From assembly GCA_965279565.1 (NCBI GenBank), contig OZ257249.1, positions 3,286,001 through 3,350,000 of the forward strand: a stretch of DNA of 64,000 bases. The letters are read 5' to 3'. The notes under the pieces are model-generated. The model ran no database searches and was not told where the DNA came from. It worked only from the letters and a program-made list of their open reading frames with translations. The translations under genes were made by a program, and so were the position numbers. Below are positions 12,029 to 20,393 of this stretch, one piece after another; the stretch's first letter is position 1; the number at the start of each line of letters is the position of its first letter. This stretch comes from Tagaea sp965279565 (GTDB lineage Bacteria > Pseudomonadota > Alphaproteobacteria > CACIAM-22H2).

Positions 12029-12691
12029 TTAGTTTTTGTCTTTCCTGCCTATCTTAGGCTCTTGTCCGGAAAGCAGTCGGCGGATGTTTGTATGGTGCTT
12101 GATCCAGACGAGCACGGCGACGGCGACCCCGAAATAGACGAGCAGCAGGTCCCCGCCCATCTCCTGGCCCGGCGCCCAGAGCCGGGGCAGATACCACGCA
12201 TAGACCGGTGTGAGTGCCACCGCGAGCAGCGACGCGAGCGACGACATGCGGAAGACGGCTGCGACGATCGCCCAGGTCGCGCAGGCGGCAAGACCGAGCA
12301 TCCAGTCGATGGCGATCAGGGTGCCCAGCGTCGTCGCCACACCCTTGCCGCCGTTGAATTTCAGCCAGACCGGGAAGAGATGCCCGAGCAGCGCGCCGAA
12401 ACCCGCATAGACCGCCGCGTCCGGCCCCCAGATCGCGCGCGCGACGAGCACGGCGAAGGCACCCTTGCCGGCATCGAGCAGCAGCGTGGCGAGTGCCAGC
12501 CCCTTGCGCCCCGTGCGCAGCACGTTCGTCGCCCCGATATTGCCCGAACCGATCGCGCGGATGTCGCCGAGCCCGGCCATCCGCGTGAGGACGAGCCCGA
12601 ACGGGATCGAACCCACCGCATAGCCGGCGACCAGCGAGATCGCCAGGAACGGCATCGCCGGCGACACCGAAGTCGGGTCGAACATCGCCAT
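12029..12691 (-). CDS. plsY: Glycerol-3-phosphate acyltransferase PlsY
   Basis: PlsY uses acyl-phosphate to acylate glycerol-3-phosphate at the inner membrane, the first step of phospholipid synthesis. The 220-residue product is polytopic and shows the family motifs: VGSIPFGLVLTR, IGSGNIGATNVLR (phosphate-binding), and FNGGKGVATTLG. The ATG at 12691 overlaps the pyrC stop codon (TGATG), indicating translational coupling; an upstream extension of the frame only reads across pyrC. Confidence 0.96.
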   Translation of the reverse strand: MAMFDPTSVSPAMPFLAISLVAGYAVGSIPFGLVLTRMAGLGDIRAIGSGNIGATNVLRTGRKGLALATLLLDAGKGAFAVLVARAIWGPDAAVYAGFGALLGHLFPVWLKFNGGKGVATTLGTLIAIDWMLGLAACATWAIVAAVFRMSSLASLLAVALTPVYAWYLPRLWAPGQEMGGDLLLVYFGVAVAVLVWIKHHTNIRRLLSGQEPKIGRKDKN

Positions 12692-14042
12692 CAGGCGGTC
12701 GCGAAGATCGGGATGCCGGCGGCGACGGTGCGCAGCACGCGGCCCTGCACGAGGCGGTCGTCGAAGGCGGAGTTCTTGGATTTCGAGCGCAGCTTCTTGG
12801 CGTCGACCTTCCACGGCGCTTCGGCATCGAACAGCACGAAGTCGGCCGGCACGCCCTTGGCGAGGCGGCCTTCCTTGAGCCCGAGCAGATTCGCCGGCCG
12901 GCTGGAAACGAGTGCAAGTGCCGCGGGCAGCGAGAGCTGGCCGTTATGGACGAGGTCCAGCGTGACGGGCAGCAGCGTTTCGAGCCCGACCGTGCCGAAC
13001 GCGGCCTGGGCCAGCGGCAGGCGCTTGGAATCCTGGTCGTGCGGCGAATGGTCGGACGCGATCGCGTCGATCGTGCCGTCGCGCAGCGCTTCGATCACGG
13101 CGCGCCGGTCCGCTTCGCGCGCAGCGGCGGCGAGACCTTGGCGAAGGTCCGGTAGTCAGCCAGCGCCAGTTCGTTGAGCGCGAAATAGTGCGGGGCGGTG
13201 TCGCAGGTGACGTTGAGGCCGCGCGCTTTCGCCGCGCGGATCGCGGCGAGCCCTTCGGCCGTCGAGACATGCGCGAAGTGCAGGCGCCCGCCGGTCAGTT
13301 CGACGAGGCGCAGGTCGCGTTCGATCTGCATGACCTCGGCCGCAGACGGGATGCCGGGGATGCCCATGCGCGTGGCAAGTTCGCCTTCCGTCATGGCGCC
13401 GCGCGCGAGCTGCGGTTCTTCCGGGTGCTGGATGACGGGCAGGCCGAAGCTGCGCGCATAGGTAAGTGCGCGGCGCATCAGCTGCGCGTCGGTGACCGTG
13501 TGCGTCGCGTCGGTGAAGCCGAGTGCGCCTGCGGCGGCGAGAAGGCCGAACTCGGTCATCTCCTTGCCGTTGAGGCCGCGCGTGACGGCGGCGTAGGTGT
13601 GCACGCGCACGAGGCTGGTTTCGCGCGCGAGGCGTGCCACGGATTCCACGAGGGCCGCGTCGTCGATGGCGGGGCGCGTGTTGGGAAGCGCGACCATCGT
13701 CGTCACGCCGCCCGCGGCGGCCGCCTCGCTGGCGGTCGAGATGGTTTCCTTGTGCTCCTCGCCCGGTTCGCGAAGCTGCACGCGCATGTCGACGAGACCG
13801 GGGGCGAGGCACTTGCCCTGGCAGTCGATCGTCTCCATGCCGTGCGGGCCGGCGGCGGCGACCGCACTGGCCTTGGCGAACTGCGGGCCGATCTCGGCGA
13901 TCGCCCCGTCGCGCACGACGATGCCGCCCAGCGCGTCGGTCCCGGCGACGGGGTCGACCAGCCGCGCGTTGACGTAGGCGACGGGCGGGCCGCCGCGACC
14001 GCCGGCGGTCTTGGCGGGGATCACGCCGTGCGGGAACCTCAT
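12691..14042 (-). pseudogene. pyrC: Dihydroorotase-family gene pyrC, interrupted by a -1 frameshift
   Basis: The first frame (14042 to 13095) encodes the N-terminal two thirds of a class I dihydroorotase-like protein and reads VSPPLRAKRTGAP then stop. The second frame (from about 13122 to 12691) continues the same protein exactly (EADRRAVIEALRDGTIDAIASDHSPH). One extra base in the CGCGCGC tract at about 13116-13122 would restore a single 450-residue protein, so this is either a real lesion or a sequencing or assembly error. The usual HxH zinc motif is MRVQL at about 85-90 (Arg87, Gln89), as in non-catalytic dihydroorotase homologs that support aspartate transcarbamoylase. The start overlaps the pyrB stop by ATGA. 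Confidence 0.85.
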
Positions 14043-15010
14043 GCCGGGCCCCCGCTGTTGGCGAGCAGGTTGCGCGTGAGGAGGTCGAGGCAGGCCATGC
14101 GGACCGCGACACCCATCTCGACCTGCTCGCGGATCAGCGAGCGGTCGACATCGTCGGCGACCTCGCTGTCGATCTCCACGCCGCGGTTCATCGGGCCGGG
14201 ATGCATGATCAGCGCGTCGGACTTGGCGACCTCGAGCTTGTCGTAGTCGAGGCCGTAGAGGCGGAAATACTCGCGCACCGACGGCACGAAATTGCCCTGC
14301 ATGCGCTCGGTCTGCAGGCGCAGCATCATGACGATGTCCACGCCTTCCAGCCCCTTGCGCATGTCGTGGAACACTTCCACGCCCATGCGGTCGATGGCGG
14401 CGGGCATCAGCGTCGGCGGGCCGACGACGCGCACGCGCGCCCCCATCGTGGTCAGCAGGTGGATGTTCGAGCGCGCCACGCGGCTGTGCAGGATGTCGCC
14501 GCAGATCGCCACCAGCAGCCCCTGCAGGCGCTTCTTGTGGCGGCGGATGGCAAGCGCGTCGAGCAGTGCCTGCGTGGGATGCTCGTGCGTGCCGTCGCCC
14601 GCATTGATCACCGCGCAGTCGACCTTCTCGGACAGCAGCTTGACGGCACCGGAGTCCGGATGGCGGACGATCAGCACGTCGGGCAGCATCGCGTTCATCG
14701 TCACGGCCGTGTCCATCAGCGTCTCGCCCTTCTTGATGGACGAGACTTCGGCCGACATGTTGACGACGTCGCCGCCCAGCCGCTTGCCGGCCAGTTCGAA
14801 CGACGTGCGCGTGCGCGTCGAGTTCTCGAAGAACAGGTTGATGATCGTCCGGCCACGCAGGAGCGTGCTCTTCGCCCCGCGCGCGCGGTTCTGTTCGACG
14901 TAGGATTCGGAAAGATCGAGGAGGAGGGTGATCTCCTCGGCGGAAAGCCCTTCGATGCCCAGAAGATGGCGCGGTCGAAGTCGGCCGGTCGGAAGCGCGA
15001 TGGAAGACAT
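14039..15010 (-). CDS. pyrB: Aspartate carbamoyltransferase catalytic subunit
   Basis: PyrB joins carbamoyl phosphate and aspartate in the committed step of pyrimidine synthesis. The 323-residue product has the carbamoyl-phosphate loop ENSTRTRTSFELA (Ser64 region), HPTQALLD, and a late HPGPMNRG motif. The start at 15010 (MSSIALPTGR) is where family similarity begins; an open extension upstream overlaps the divergent small gene. No pyrI regulatory chain is nearby, fitting the type in which a PyrC-like chain associates with PyrB. It overlaps pyrC by 4 bp. Confidence 0.97.
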   Translation of the reverse strand: MSSIALPTGRLRPRHLLGIEGLSAEEITLLLDLSESYVEQNRARGAKSTLLRGRTIINLFFENSTRTRTSFELAGKRLGGDVVNMSAEVSSIKKGETLMDTAVTMNAMLPDVLIVRHPDSGAVKLLSEKVDCAVINAGDGTHEHPTQALLDALAIRRHKKRLQGLLVAICGDILHSRVARSNIHLLTTMGARVRVVGPPTLMPAAIDRMGVEVFHDMRKGLEGVDIVMMLRLQTERMQGNFVPSVREYFRLYGLDYDKLEVAKSDALIMHPGPMNRGVEIDSEVADDVDRSLIREQVEMGVAVRMACLDLLTRNLLANSGGPA

Positions 15011-15140
15011 TAAAGCGGCGTTATATCGACCGTCGGCGGGGCAGGCAAGACGACCGGAAAAACCCCTGGTTTTCCGCGCTCGAAACGCTTTGTTAACCTT
15101 GCCCGGCGTAGCTTGGCCGGCCATTCCGAGGTGCGACTCC

Positions 15141-15347
15141 ATGACCGTCCGTTCCGGCAACAACGCCCAGACGCCCGATCCGGCCCAGGCCAAGTGCGTC
15201 GAGGTGCTCGACAAGCTGCTTGCCCTGTCGAACGGCGGCGCTTCGGGCGAGCTGCCGCTCGTCGCTGCGTCGGCGCTGGCGTCCGATCTGGCCGGCGAAC
15301 TTGCGGAATTCGACGCCCGCGTGCGCGCCAAAGAGGCCGGCCGCTAG
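15141..15347 (+). CDS. Small hypothetical protein (68 aa)
   Basis: This short acidic, helix-prone protein (MTVRSGNNAQTPDPAQAKCV at the start) has no motif I recognise. The ATG at 15141 has a GAGG-like site about ten bases upstream. It is divergent from pyrB and its stop overlaps the copC/copD stop by 4 bp in convergent orientation. Codon use matches its neighbours, which supports it as a real gene, but no role can be given. Confidence 0.55.
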   Translation: MTVRSGNNAQTPDPAQAKCVEVLDKLLALSNGGASGELPLVAASALASDLAGELAEFDARVRAKEAGR

Positions 15348-16915
15348 CGTTTCCGCGGGCCGACGCGCAGTTCGGCCGCGTACATGTCCTTCCTGAAATC
15401 CGTCACCAGCGCGCCGATCTCTATGCGCCACATGCCTTCGATGGCAAGGCTCGGCTCCTCGACGCGGTAGTGCCCCGCGCCGACACGCCTTGCGGCGCGC
15501 CGCAGCCCGGCGATCCCGTTCGCTTCGGAAATTAGGACGATTTCGACCTCCAGTGGATCGAACGTGGCACCGGCCCCGTCGCCGAAATGCAGGTCGAGTG
15601 TCCGCCCGTCGATCGCCAGGAACAGCACACGGCCATCGCGCACGAGTGCCACCGACGGTCCCGCGGGTGCGACGACCGCGTGGCCGACATGCTCGGCGGG
15701 TGTGTGCGGCGGCGTGTGCGACAGGTTCGCGGTCACGGCGAGGGCGACAATCGCAAGGGCAAGCTCGAGCGCCACGTTCCGGGCAAGGTGCTTGCCGGAG
15801 GCGGCGCGCAACCGGTTGTCCGCCGCGAGTGCGAGCATCGCGACGAACAGCACGCCCTTCATGGCGACCAGCAGGCCATAGTCCGTCGCCGTCAGCCCGT
15901 CCGGCAGCGACACGCGCGAGGCGGTCAGGATCAGCCCGGCGGCAAACAGTACCGCGACGCTGGTGATGCCGACGCGCGAGAAGCCGCGCGCCGTCTGCGC
16001 CAGCACGTCGCCCGGCCAGCGCGCGCAACCCCAAAGCAGCGGTACGAAAGCCCCGACCCAGACGAGGGCGGCGAAACTGTGTGTCGCCTGGACAAGGGGA
16101 ACGAGCCAGCGCGGTTCGCCCGTCGCGGCATGGCCGGTCAGGGCCGTTCCGACCGCCACGACGGCGAGACCCGCGACGACGGCTACGCGCTGTTTCAGGG
16201 TGGCGAGGGCGATGCCGGCCAGTATCGCAAGTGCGGAGATTCCGGCCGACGTGGAAGCGCCGATGCGCCACACAGACGCATCGAGCAGCGACGGCGCAAG
16301 TGCCACGCGCGCACCCGATATGCCCACGCCGGCGATTGTCGCGACGGCCGCGAGCACGGCCGCGAATGCAAGGGCAGGGCGCAGCGCACGGCCCTGCACC
16401 GGGGCTAGCCACGCGACGAAGAACAGCCCGCCGCAGCCGACGGCAAGCAGCAGGTCGCGCAGGAAACGGTTGATCCGGGCGATCCGCGACCACCGCCTTT
16501 CGAGCGACGGGTCGGCGATCTCGTCATCGACGGTCTCGCCGATCGCAGTACCCACGGCAAACGCGATGCTGCCGGCGACCGGATGCGTGTCGGCGGACAC
16601 GACGCGATAGGAAACGACGTACTGCCCGTTCGCCAGCGGTGCCGGCAGCTCGAACGTCACGCGGCCGTCGTCGCTGCGCAGCGCGCTGCCGGGGCCGTGC
16701 AGCGTGGCACCTGTCGCGTCGATGACGCGCAGCGCCACGGGCACGACCGGTTCGTTGAAACGCAGCTCGATGCGCGACGGGCCGGCTTCGACGACCGCGC
16801 CGTCGGCGGGTTCGCTCGACAGCAGCATCGAATGCGCCGCCGGTTCGCCAGGCAGCGCGAGAAGCAGGAAAAGGACGGCGAGGATCCGCATCGCGGGATA
16901 GGCCGGCGGTTTCAC
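15344..16915 (-). CDS. CopC/CopD fusion copper-resistance or uptake protein
   Basis: The 523-residue protein has a signal peptide ending PGEPAAHS, so the mature CopC domain starts with His, the usual copper-binding N-terminus. The CopC beta-barrel covers about 27-125 (SSEPADGAVVEAGPSRIELRF). A CopD region with about eight membrane helices follows (about 150-400), then a C-terminal soluble domain of about 110 residues. It would bind periplasmic copper and pass it to or across the inner membrane. The GTG at 16915 has a GGAAAGGGG site; an ATG lies at 16891. It is the last gene of the DUF2946-YcnI-CopCD operon. Confidence 0.88.
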   Translation of the reverse strand: MKPPAYPAMRILAVLFLLLALPGEPAAHSMLLSSEPADGAVVEAGPSRIELRFNEPVVPVALRVIDATGATLHGPGSALRSDDGRVTFELPAPLANGQYVVSYRVVSADTHPVAGSIAFAVGTAIGETVDDEIADPSLERRWSRIARINRFLRDLLLAVGCGGLFFVAWLAPVQGRALRPALAFAAVLAAVATIAGVGISGARVALAPSLLDASVWRIGASTSAGISALAILAGIALATLKQRVAVVAGLAVVAVGTALTGHAATGEPRWLVPLVQATHSFAALVWVGAFVPLLWGCARWPGDVLAQTARGFSRVGITSVAVLFAAGLILTASRVSLPDGLTATDYGLLVAMKGVLFVAMLALAADNRLRAASGKHLARNVALELALAIVALAVTANLSHTPPHTPAEHVGHAVVAPAGPSVALVRDGRVLFLAIDGRTLDLHFGDGAGATFDPLEVEIVLISEANGIAGLRRAARRVGAGHYRVEEPSLAIEGMWRIEIGALVTDFRKDMYAAELRVGPRKR

Positions 16916-16931
16916 CGCCGGCCCCTTTCCG

Positions 16932-17456
16932 TCACGGCCGTGGCGTCAGGCGCAGCGAAGGTGCGGGCATTTTCAGGCTCCCCGGGCTCTGGCCCGCCGC
17001 CGGAATCTCGATCCAGCGTTCCACGCCCTTCTCGCATTCCTGCACGACGGGCACGTAGACGATCTCGCCCGGCTTGTTGGGCAACTGTCCGCGGAACGCG
17101 AACTCGTCGTAATGCTCGTCGAGCAGCCTGCCGCCGCTCCACACGATTTCGCGTACACCTTCGGTGATGCGCGCACCATGGTCGCCCGCGACCGGCACGG
17201 ACAGCGGCCCGCGCACGGTCGAAAGCTCCCAGCCCGGCTTGGGCTGCGGCTTGACGTTGATCATGCCGTCGGGAACCTGGACGCGCAGGCGGACGGTCGG
17301 CGAACCTTCGCAGCCGTGTGGCACGCGCAGGACGGCCTTGTAGGTGCTGTTCGCGACGGCCTGCTGCTGTTCGAGCGTGACGTGGGCATGCGCGGTCGTG
17401 GCGACGACGGCAAGTGCGGCGGTCGCGAAGGCGACCGCACGGATGGTGAGCGACAT
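16932..17456 (-). CDS. YcnI-like (DUF1775) copper-binding periplasmic protein
   Basis: The 174-residue protein has a cleavable signal peptide (ALAVVATTAHA) and a mature N-terminus HVTLEQQQA. A His directly after the cleavage site is the copper ligand of the YcnI/DUF1775 family. The rest is the expected beta-sandwich with RVPHGCEGSPTVRLRVQVPDG. The start at 17456 was chosen because it gives the signal peptide; the longer open frame runs into the upstream gene. It lies 16 bases before the CopC/CopD gene, so shared copper handling is likely. Confidence 0.9.
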   Translation of the reverse strand: MSLTIRAVAFATAALAVVATTAHAHVTLEQQQAVANSTYKAVLRVPHGCEGSPTVRLRVQVPDGMINVKPQPKPGWELSTVRGPLSVPVAGDHGARITEGVREIVWSGGRLLDEHYDEFAFRGQLPNKPGEIVYVPVVQECEKGVERWIEIPAAGQSPGSLKMPAPSLRLTPRP

Positions 17457-17499
17457 GGTTGGACTCCGGTTGCTTGAAATCGAAGGGAGGATTCGGATT

Positions 17500-17898
17500 T
17501 CAGGCGGACGGCGGAGGGCCTCGCGGCCGGACGGAGCGGATGAAATGTCCGGGCGTCGTCGATACGGCTTCGCGGAAATAGACGATCGCTCCGGCGACCC
17601 AGTCGACCAGCAGGACAGTGTCAGATGCGGCCGCCGGAACGGGGCCGAGCGGGGGAAGCTGGCAAAGCGGGCATACGCCGCCGGCGTTCGCCTCAGCCGG
17701 GACCGCGGGCGTGTGTTCCGGCGTGCCGCACCAGGCCGCTTCGAGAGCGGGTCCGCCGATGGCGTGCGCGAAGCTCGGCGCCACATGCAGCACCGCCAGC
17801 CCGATCTGCAGCAGCACCGCGAGAAGGCCGAGATGCAGGCCGATCTCGCGCGGCAGCGGGCGACGGAAAAATGCCAGGAGGGAGCGGGCGGGGGACAT
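17500..17898 (-). CDS. DUF2946 family protein, copper operon
   Basis: This 132-residue protein has one hydrophobic N-terminal segment (LHLGLLAVLLQIGLAVLHVA), a CPLC motif (near residues 75-78) with a further Cys at 57, a second hydrophobic stretch and an Arg/Pro-rich end. This fits DUF2946, a small membrane-anchored family often found beside copper genes. The CxxC pair may bind metal, which is inference. It is the first gene of the three-gene minus-strand copper operon. Confidence 0.75.
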   Translation of the reverse strand: MSPARSLLAFFRRPLPREIGLHLGLLAVLLQIGLAVLHVAPSFAHAIGGPALEAAWCGTPEHTPAVPAEANAGGVCPLCQLPPLGPVPAAASDTVLLVDWVAGAIVYFREAVSTTPGHFIRSVRPRGPPPSA

Positions 17899-17948
17899 CG
17901 GGAATGCAGTCTACCGGCGATGCGGCGCGCACGCCACCGCGCGGATTG

Positions 17949-19175
17949 TCACACGATACCGCGCGCGCGCAGGTCGGCTACGGCGGCGGCGTCGAGCCCC
18001 AGCACCTCGGCAAGCACCTCGTCGGTGTGCTGGCCGCAGGTCGGGGGTGCGCGCCGGTAGGAAGGCGGCGTCTTCGACATCTTGATCGGGCTTGCGATCA
18101 GCGGCACGTCGACGCCGCTGGCGTGCGGCAGTTCGATGCGCATGCCGCGCGCCTGGACCTGCGGGTCCTCGAAGACCTGCGCGATGTCGTTGACGGGCGA
18201 GCAGGGCACGCCGGCACCCGCCAGCCCGTCGACCCAGTGGCGCTGCGGCTTCTGCTTCGTGATCTCGTTCATCGTGCGCGTCAGTTCCACGCGGTTGGCC
18301 ACGCGCGCCGGGTTCGTCGCGAAACGCGCGTCGGCCGAAATCTCCGGCCGGCCGGCGAAGGCGCAGAACTTGGCGAACTGCCCGTCATTGCCGATGGCGA
18401 GGATCACGAAGCCGTCGGCGCAGGCGAATACGTCGTAGGGCACAATGTTCGGATGCGCGTTGCCCTGGCGCACCGGCGTCTTGCCGGAAACGAGATAGTT
18501 GAGACCCTCGTTGGCGAGCCACGAGACCTGCGTATCCAGCAACGCCATGTCGATCTGCTGGCCTTCGCCCGTCGCGTCGCGATGGCGCAGCGAGGCGAGA
18601 ATCGAAACGGCCGCGTACATGCCCGTCATGATGTCGGCGATCCCCACACCGACCTTGTAGGGGCGGCTCTCGGCCGCACCCTGCGCCGGGCCGGTCACCG
18701 ACATGATGCCGCCGAGACCCTGGGCGAGCATGTCGTAGCCCGCGCGCGGCGCGTAGGGGCCCGTCTGGCCGAATCCGGTGATCGAGCAGTAGACGAGCCG
18801 CGGGAACTTCTTCGCGAGAGTGGCGTAGTCGAGCCCGAATTTCGCGAGATCGCCGACCTTGAAATTCTCGACCAGCACGTCGCACTTCGCGATCAGCTCG
18901 AGGGCGAGTTCCTGACCTTCCTTCTTCGACAGGTCGAGCGAGATCGAGCGCTTGTTGCGGTTGGCCGAAAGGTAATAGGCGCTCTCGTTCGTCGCCTTGC
19001 CGTCGGCACCGGTCACGTAGGGCGGGCCCCATTTGCGCGTGTCGTCGCCGGCACCCGCGCGCTCGATCTTGATCACGTCGGCGCCGAGATCGCCCAGAAG
19101 CTGCGTGCAACTCGGCCCCGCGAGGATGCGGGTGAGGTCGAAGATTCTTATTCCGTCGAGCGGCAAAGCGGGCAT
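17949..19175 (-). CDS. CaiB/BaiF-type CoA-transferase (class III)
   Basis: Class III CoA-transferases move CoA between carboxylic acids through an aspartyl-CoA intermediate. The 408-residue protein starts LDGIRIFDLTRILAGPSCTQ, contains GADVIKIE, and places the probable catalytic Asp148 in PRAGYDMLAQG. Length and motifs match formyl-CoA or succinyl-CoA type transferases, but the substrate cannot be told. No dedicated decarboxylase or acyl-CoA gene is adjacent. It is divergent from the TauE/SafE exporter gene. Confidence 0.92.
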   Translation of the reverse strand: MPALPLDGIRIFDLTRILAGPSCTQLLGDLGADVIKIERAGAGDDTRKWGPPYVTGADGKATNESAYYLSANRNKRSISLDLSKKEGQELALELIAKCDVLVENFKVGDLAKFGLDYATLAKKFPRLVYCSITGFGQTGPYAPRAGYDMLAQGLGGIMSVTGPAQGAAESRPYKVGVGIADIMTGMYAAVSILASLRHRDATGEGQQIDMALLDTQVSWLANEGLNYLVSGKTPVRQGNAHPNIVPYDVFACADGFVILAIGNDGQFAKFCAFAGRPEISADARFATNPARVANRVELTRTMNEITKQKPQRHWVDGLAGAGVPCSPVNDIAQVFEDPQVQARGMRIELPHASGVDVPLIASPIKMSKTPPSYRRAPPTCGQHTDEVLAEVLGLDAAAVADLRARGIV

Positions 19176-19294
19176 TCGGGACCGTCTTGTTCGGGTGGGA
19201 GGGCAAACTTGCCGACTTGAAGCCGCCTTCGCAACAATCGTCTCGCGACAAGGTTCCGGTTGCGGGTGCGGCGCGCGCGCCCGAAAGTGGCCGG

Positions 19295-20077
19295 ATGGAG
19301 TTTCCGGCCGATCCGCTTTTCTACGTCGTTGGCTACGCCACCGTCTTCGCCATCTCGTTCCTGAAGGGCGGTTTCGGCGGCGGGTTCGCCACGCTCGGCA
19401 TCCCGTTCCTGGCGTTCGTCATGGACCCGCTGGAAGCCGCCATCGTCATGGCGCCCATCGTGGCGCTGCAGGACCTGTTCGCGATCCCCGCCTATCCGCC
19501 GCGCACATGGAGCTTCCCGAACCTGAAGCTGCTCGCACCGGCCCTGCTGATCGGCCTGTCGATCGGTTTCCTTGCCTTCGTCTATGTCGACCAGCGCATT
19601 GTCGTGCTGACCATCGCTGCGATCACGCTGATCTTCACGCTGCGCTGGTTCGCGGCACGCCTGCGCCCGGCATCCGGCCCGCCGCCGGAGCCCATGCGCC
19701 CCAGCCTCGGTCCCGCCCTGCTGTGGGGATCGATGGCGGGATTCACGACGTTCGTCGCGCACTCCGGCGGGCCGCCGCTGCAGGTCTATCTCCTGCGCCA
19801 GAAGCTCGACAAGACGGTCTATGCCGGCACGCTCACGGCCATCTTCGCGATGGGCAATGTCGTGAAGATCGGCCCCTATGTGTGGCTCGGCCTCGGCGAG
19901 CCGCACACGCTGTGGATTGCGGCCCTGCTGTCGCCGGCGGTCCCGGTCGGCGTGATCCTCGGACGACTCTGGCACGACCGGGTCGAGGCGGAGCGTCTCT
20001 ATTTCATCTGCTACGTGCTGCTGCTGCTGGCCGGCCTCAAGCTGCTCTACGACGGGATCAGCGGCTTCCTGAATTGA
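19295..20077 (+). CDS. TauE/SafE family sulfite or anion exporter
   Basis: The 260-residue integral membrane protein has about eight helices and the family's repeated pattern: ISFLKGGFGGGFATLGIPFL in the first half and GFTTFVAHSGGPPLQVYLL in the second. Members export small sulfur-containing anions such as sulfite or sulfoacetate across the inner membrane. I chose ATG 19295 (MEFPADPLF) because the earlier in-frame codons are polar and not part of the family. It lies opposite the CoA-transferase, and its end overlaps the end of the next minus-strand gene by 20 bp. Confidence 0.88.
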   Translation: MEFPADPLFYVVGYATVFAISFLKGGFGGGFATLGIPFLAFVMDPLEAAIVMAPIVALQDLFAIPAYPPRTWSFPNLKLLAPALLIGLSIGFLAFVYVDQRIVVLTIAAITLIFTLRWFAARLRPASGPPPEPMRPSLGPALLWGSMAGFTTFVAHSGGPPLQVYLLRQKLDKTVYAGTLTAIFAMGNVVKIGPYVWLGLGEPHTLWIAALLSPAVPVGVILGRLWHDRVEAERLYFICYVLLLLAGLKLLYDGISGFLN

Positions 20078-20393
20078 GAAGCAGGCGCAGGCTGCGCACG
20101 CGCACGTCGATCGGCAGCACGCCCGGCCGCCCGTCGGGTTCGCCGAGTTGGACGCTGCGTCCGTCCGGCAGGCGGCAGCTCACGTCCGCGCGCGGCCGGT
20201 CGTCGGGCGGCGCATCGACCCGGCATTCGAGCAACTGTCCGGATTTGAGCGTGCCGGAATCCGCCTGAAGCAGCACCTGCCAGCGCGCGCCGAAGCCGAA
20301 GCCGTCGGTTACGGTCACCGCGACGGGCACGTCGGCCGCCTGCGCGAGTGCCGCACCGGCGACGAGGAGGCTAGCCCACGCCAAGCGACGCAA
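20058..20393 (-). CDS. Small secreted hypothetical protein (111 aa)
   Basis: A clear signal peptide (MRRLAWASLLVAGAALAQAA) precedes about 90 residues predicted to be beta-rich, with two cysteines (ECRVDAP and SCRLPDG) that could form a disulfide. I do not recognise the family. The start lies inside the 3' end of the antiporter gene (23-bp overlap), so it is probably translated from the same mRNA. Its end overlaps the TauE/SafE gene. Confidence 0.65.
   Translation of the reverse strand: MRRLAWASLLVAGAALAQAADVPVAVTVTDGFGFGARWQVLLQADSGTLKSGQLLECRVDAPPDDRPRADVSCRLPDGRSVQLGEPDGRPGVLPIDVRVRSLRLLLNSGSR

Noticed and set aside
12691..14042. Programmed -1 or +1 frameshifting in pyrC
   Set aside because: No slippery heptamer, Shine-Dalgarno-like stimulator or clear downstream pseudoknot is visible at the break; a one-base deletion or base-call error in the CG tract is simpler.
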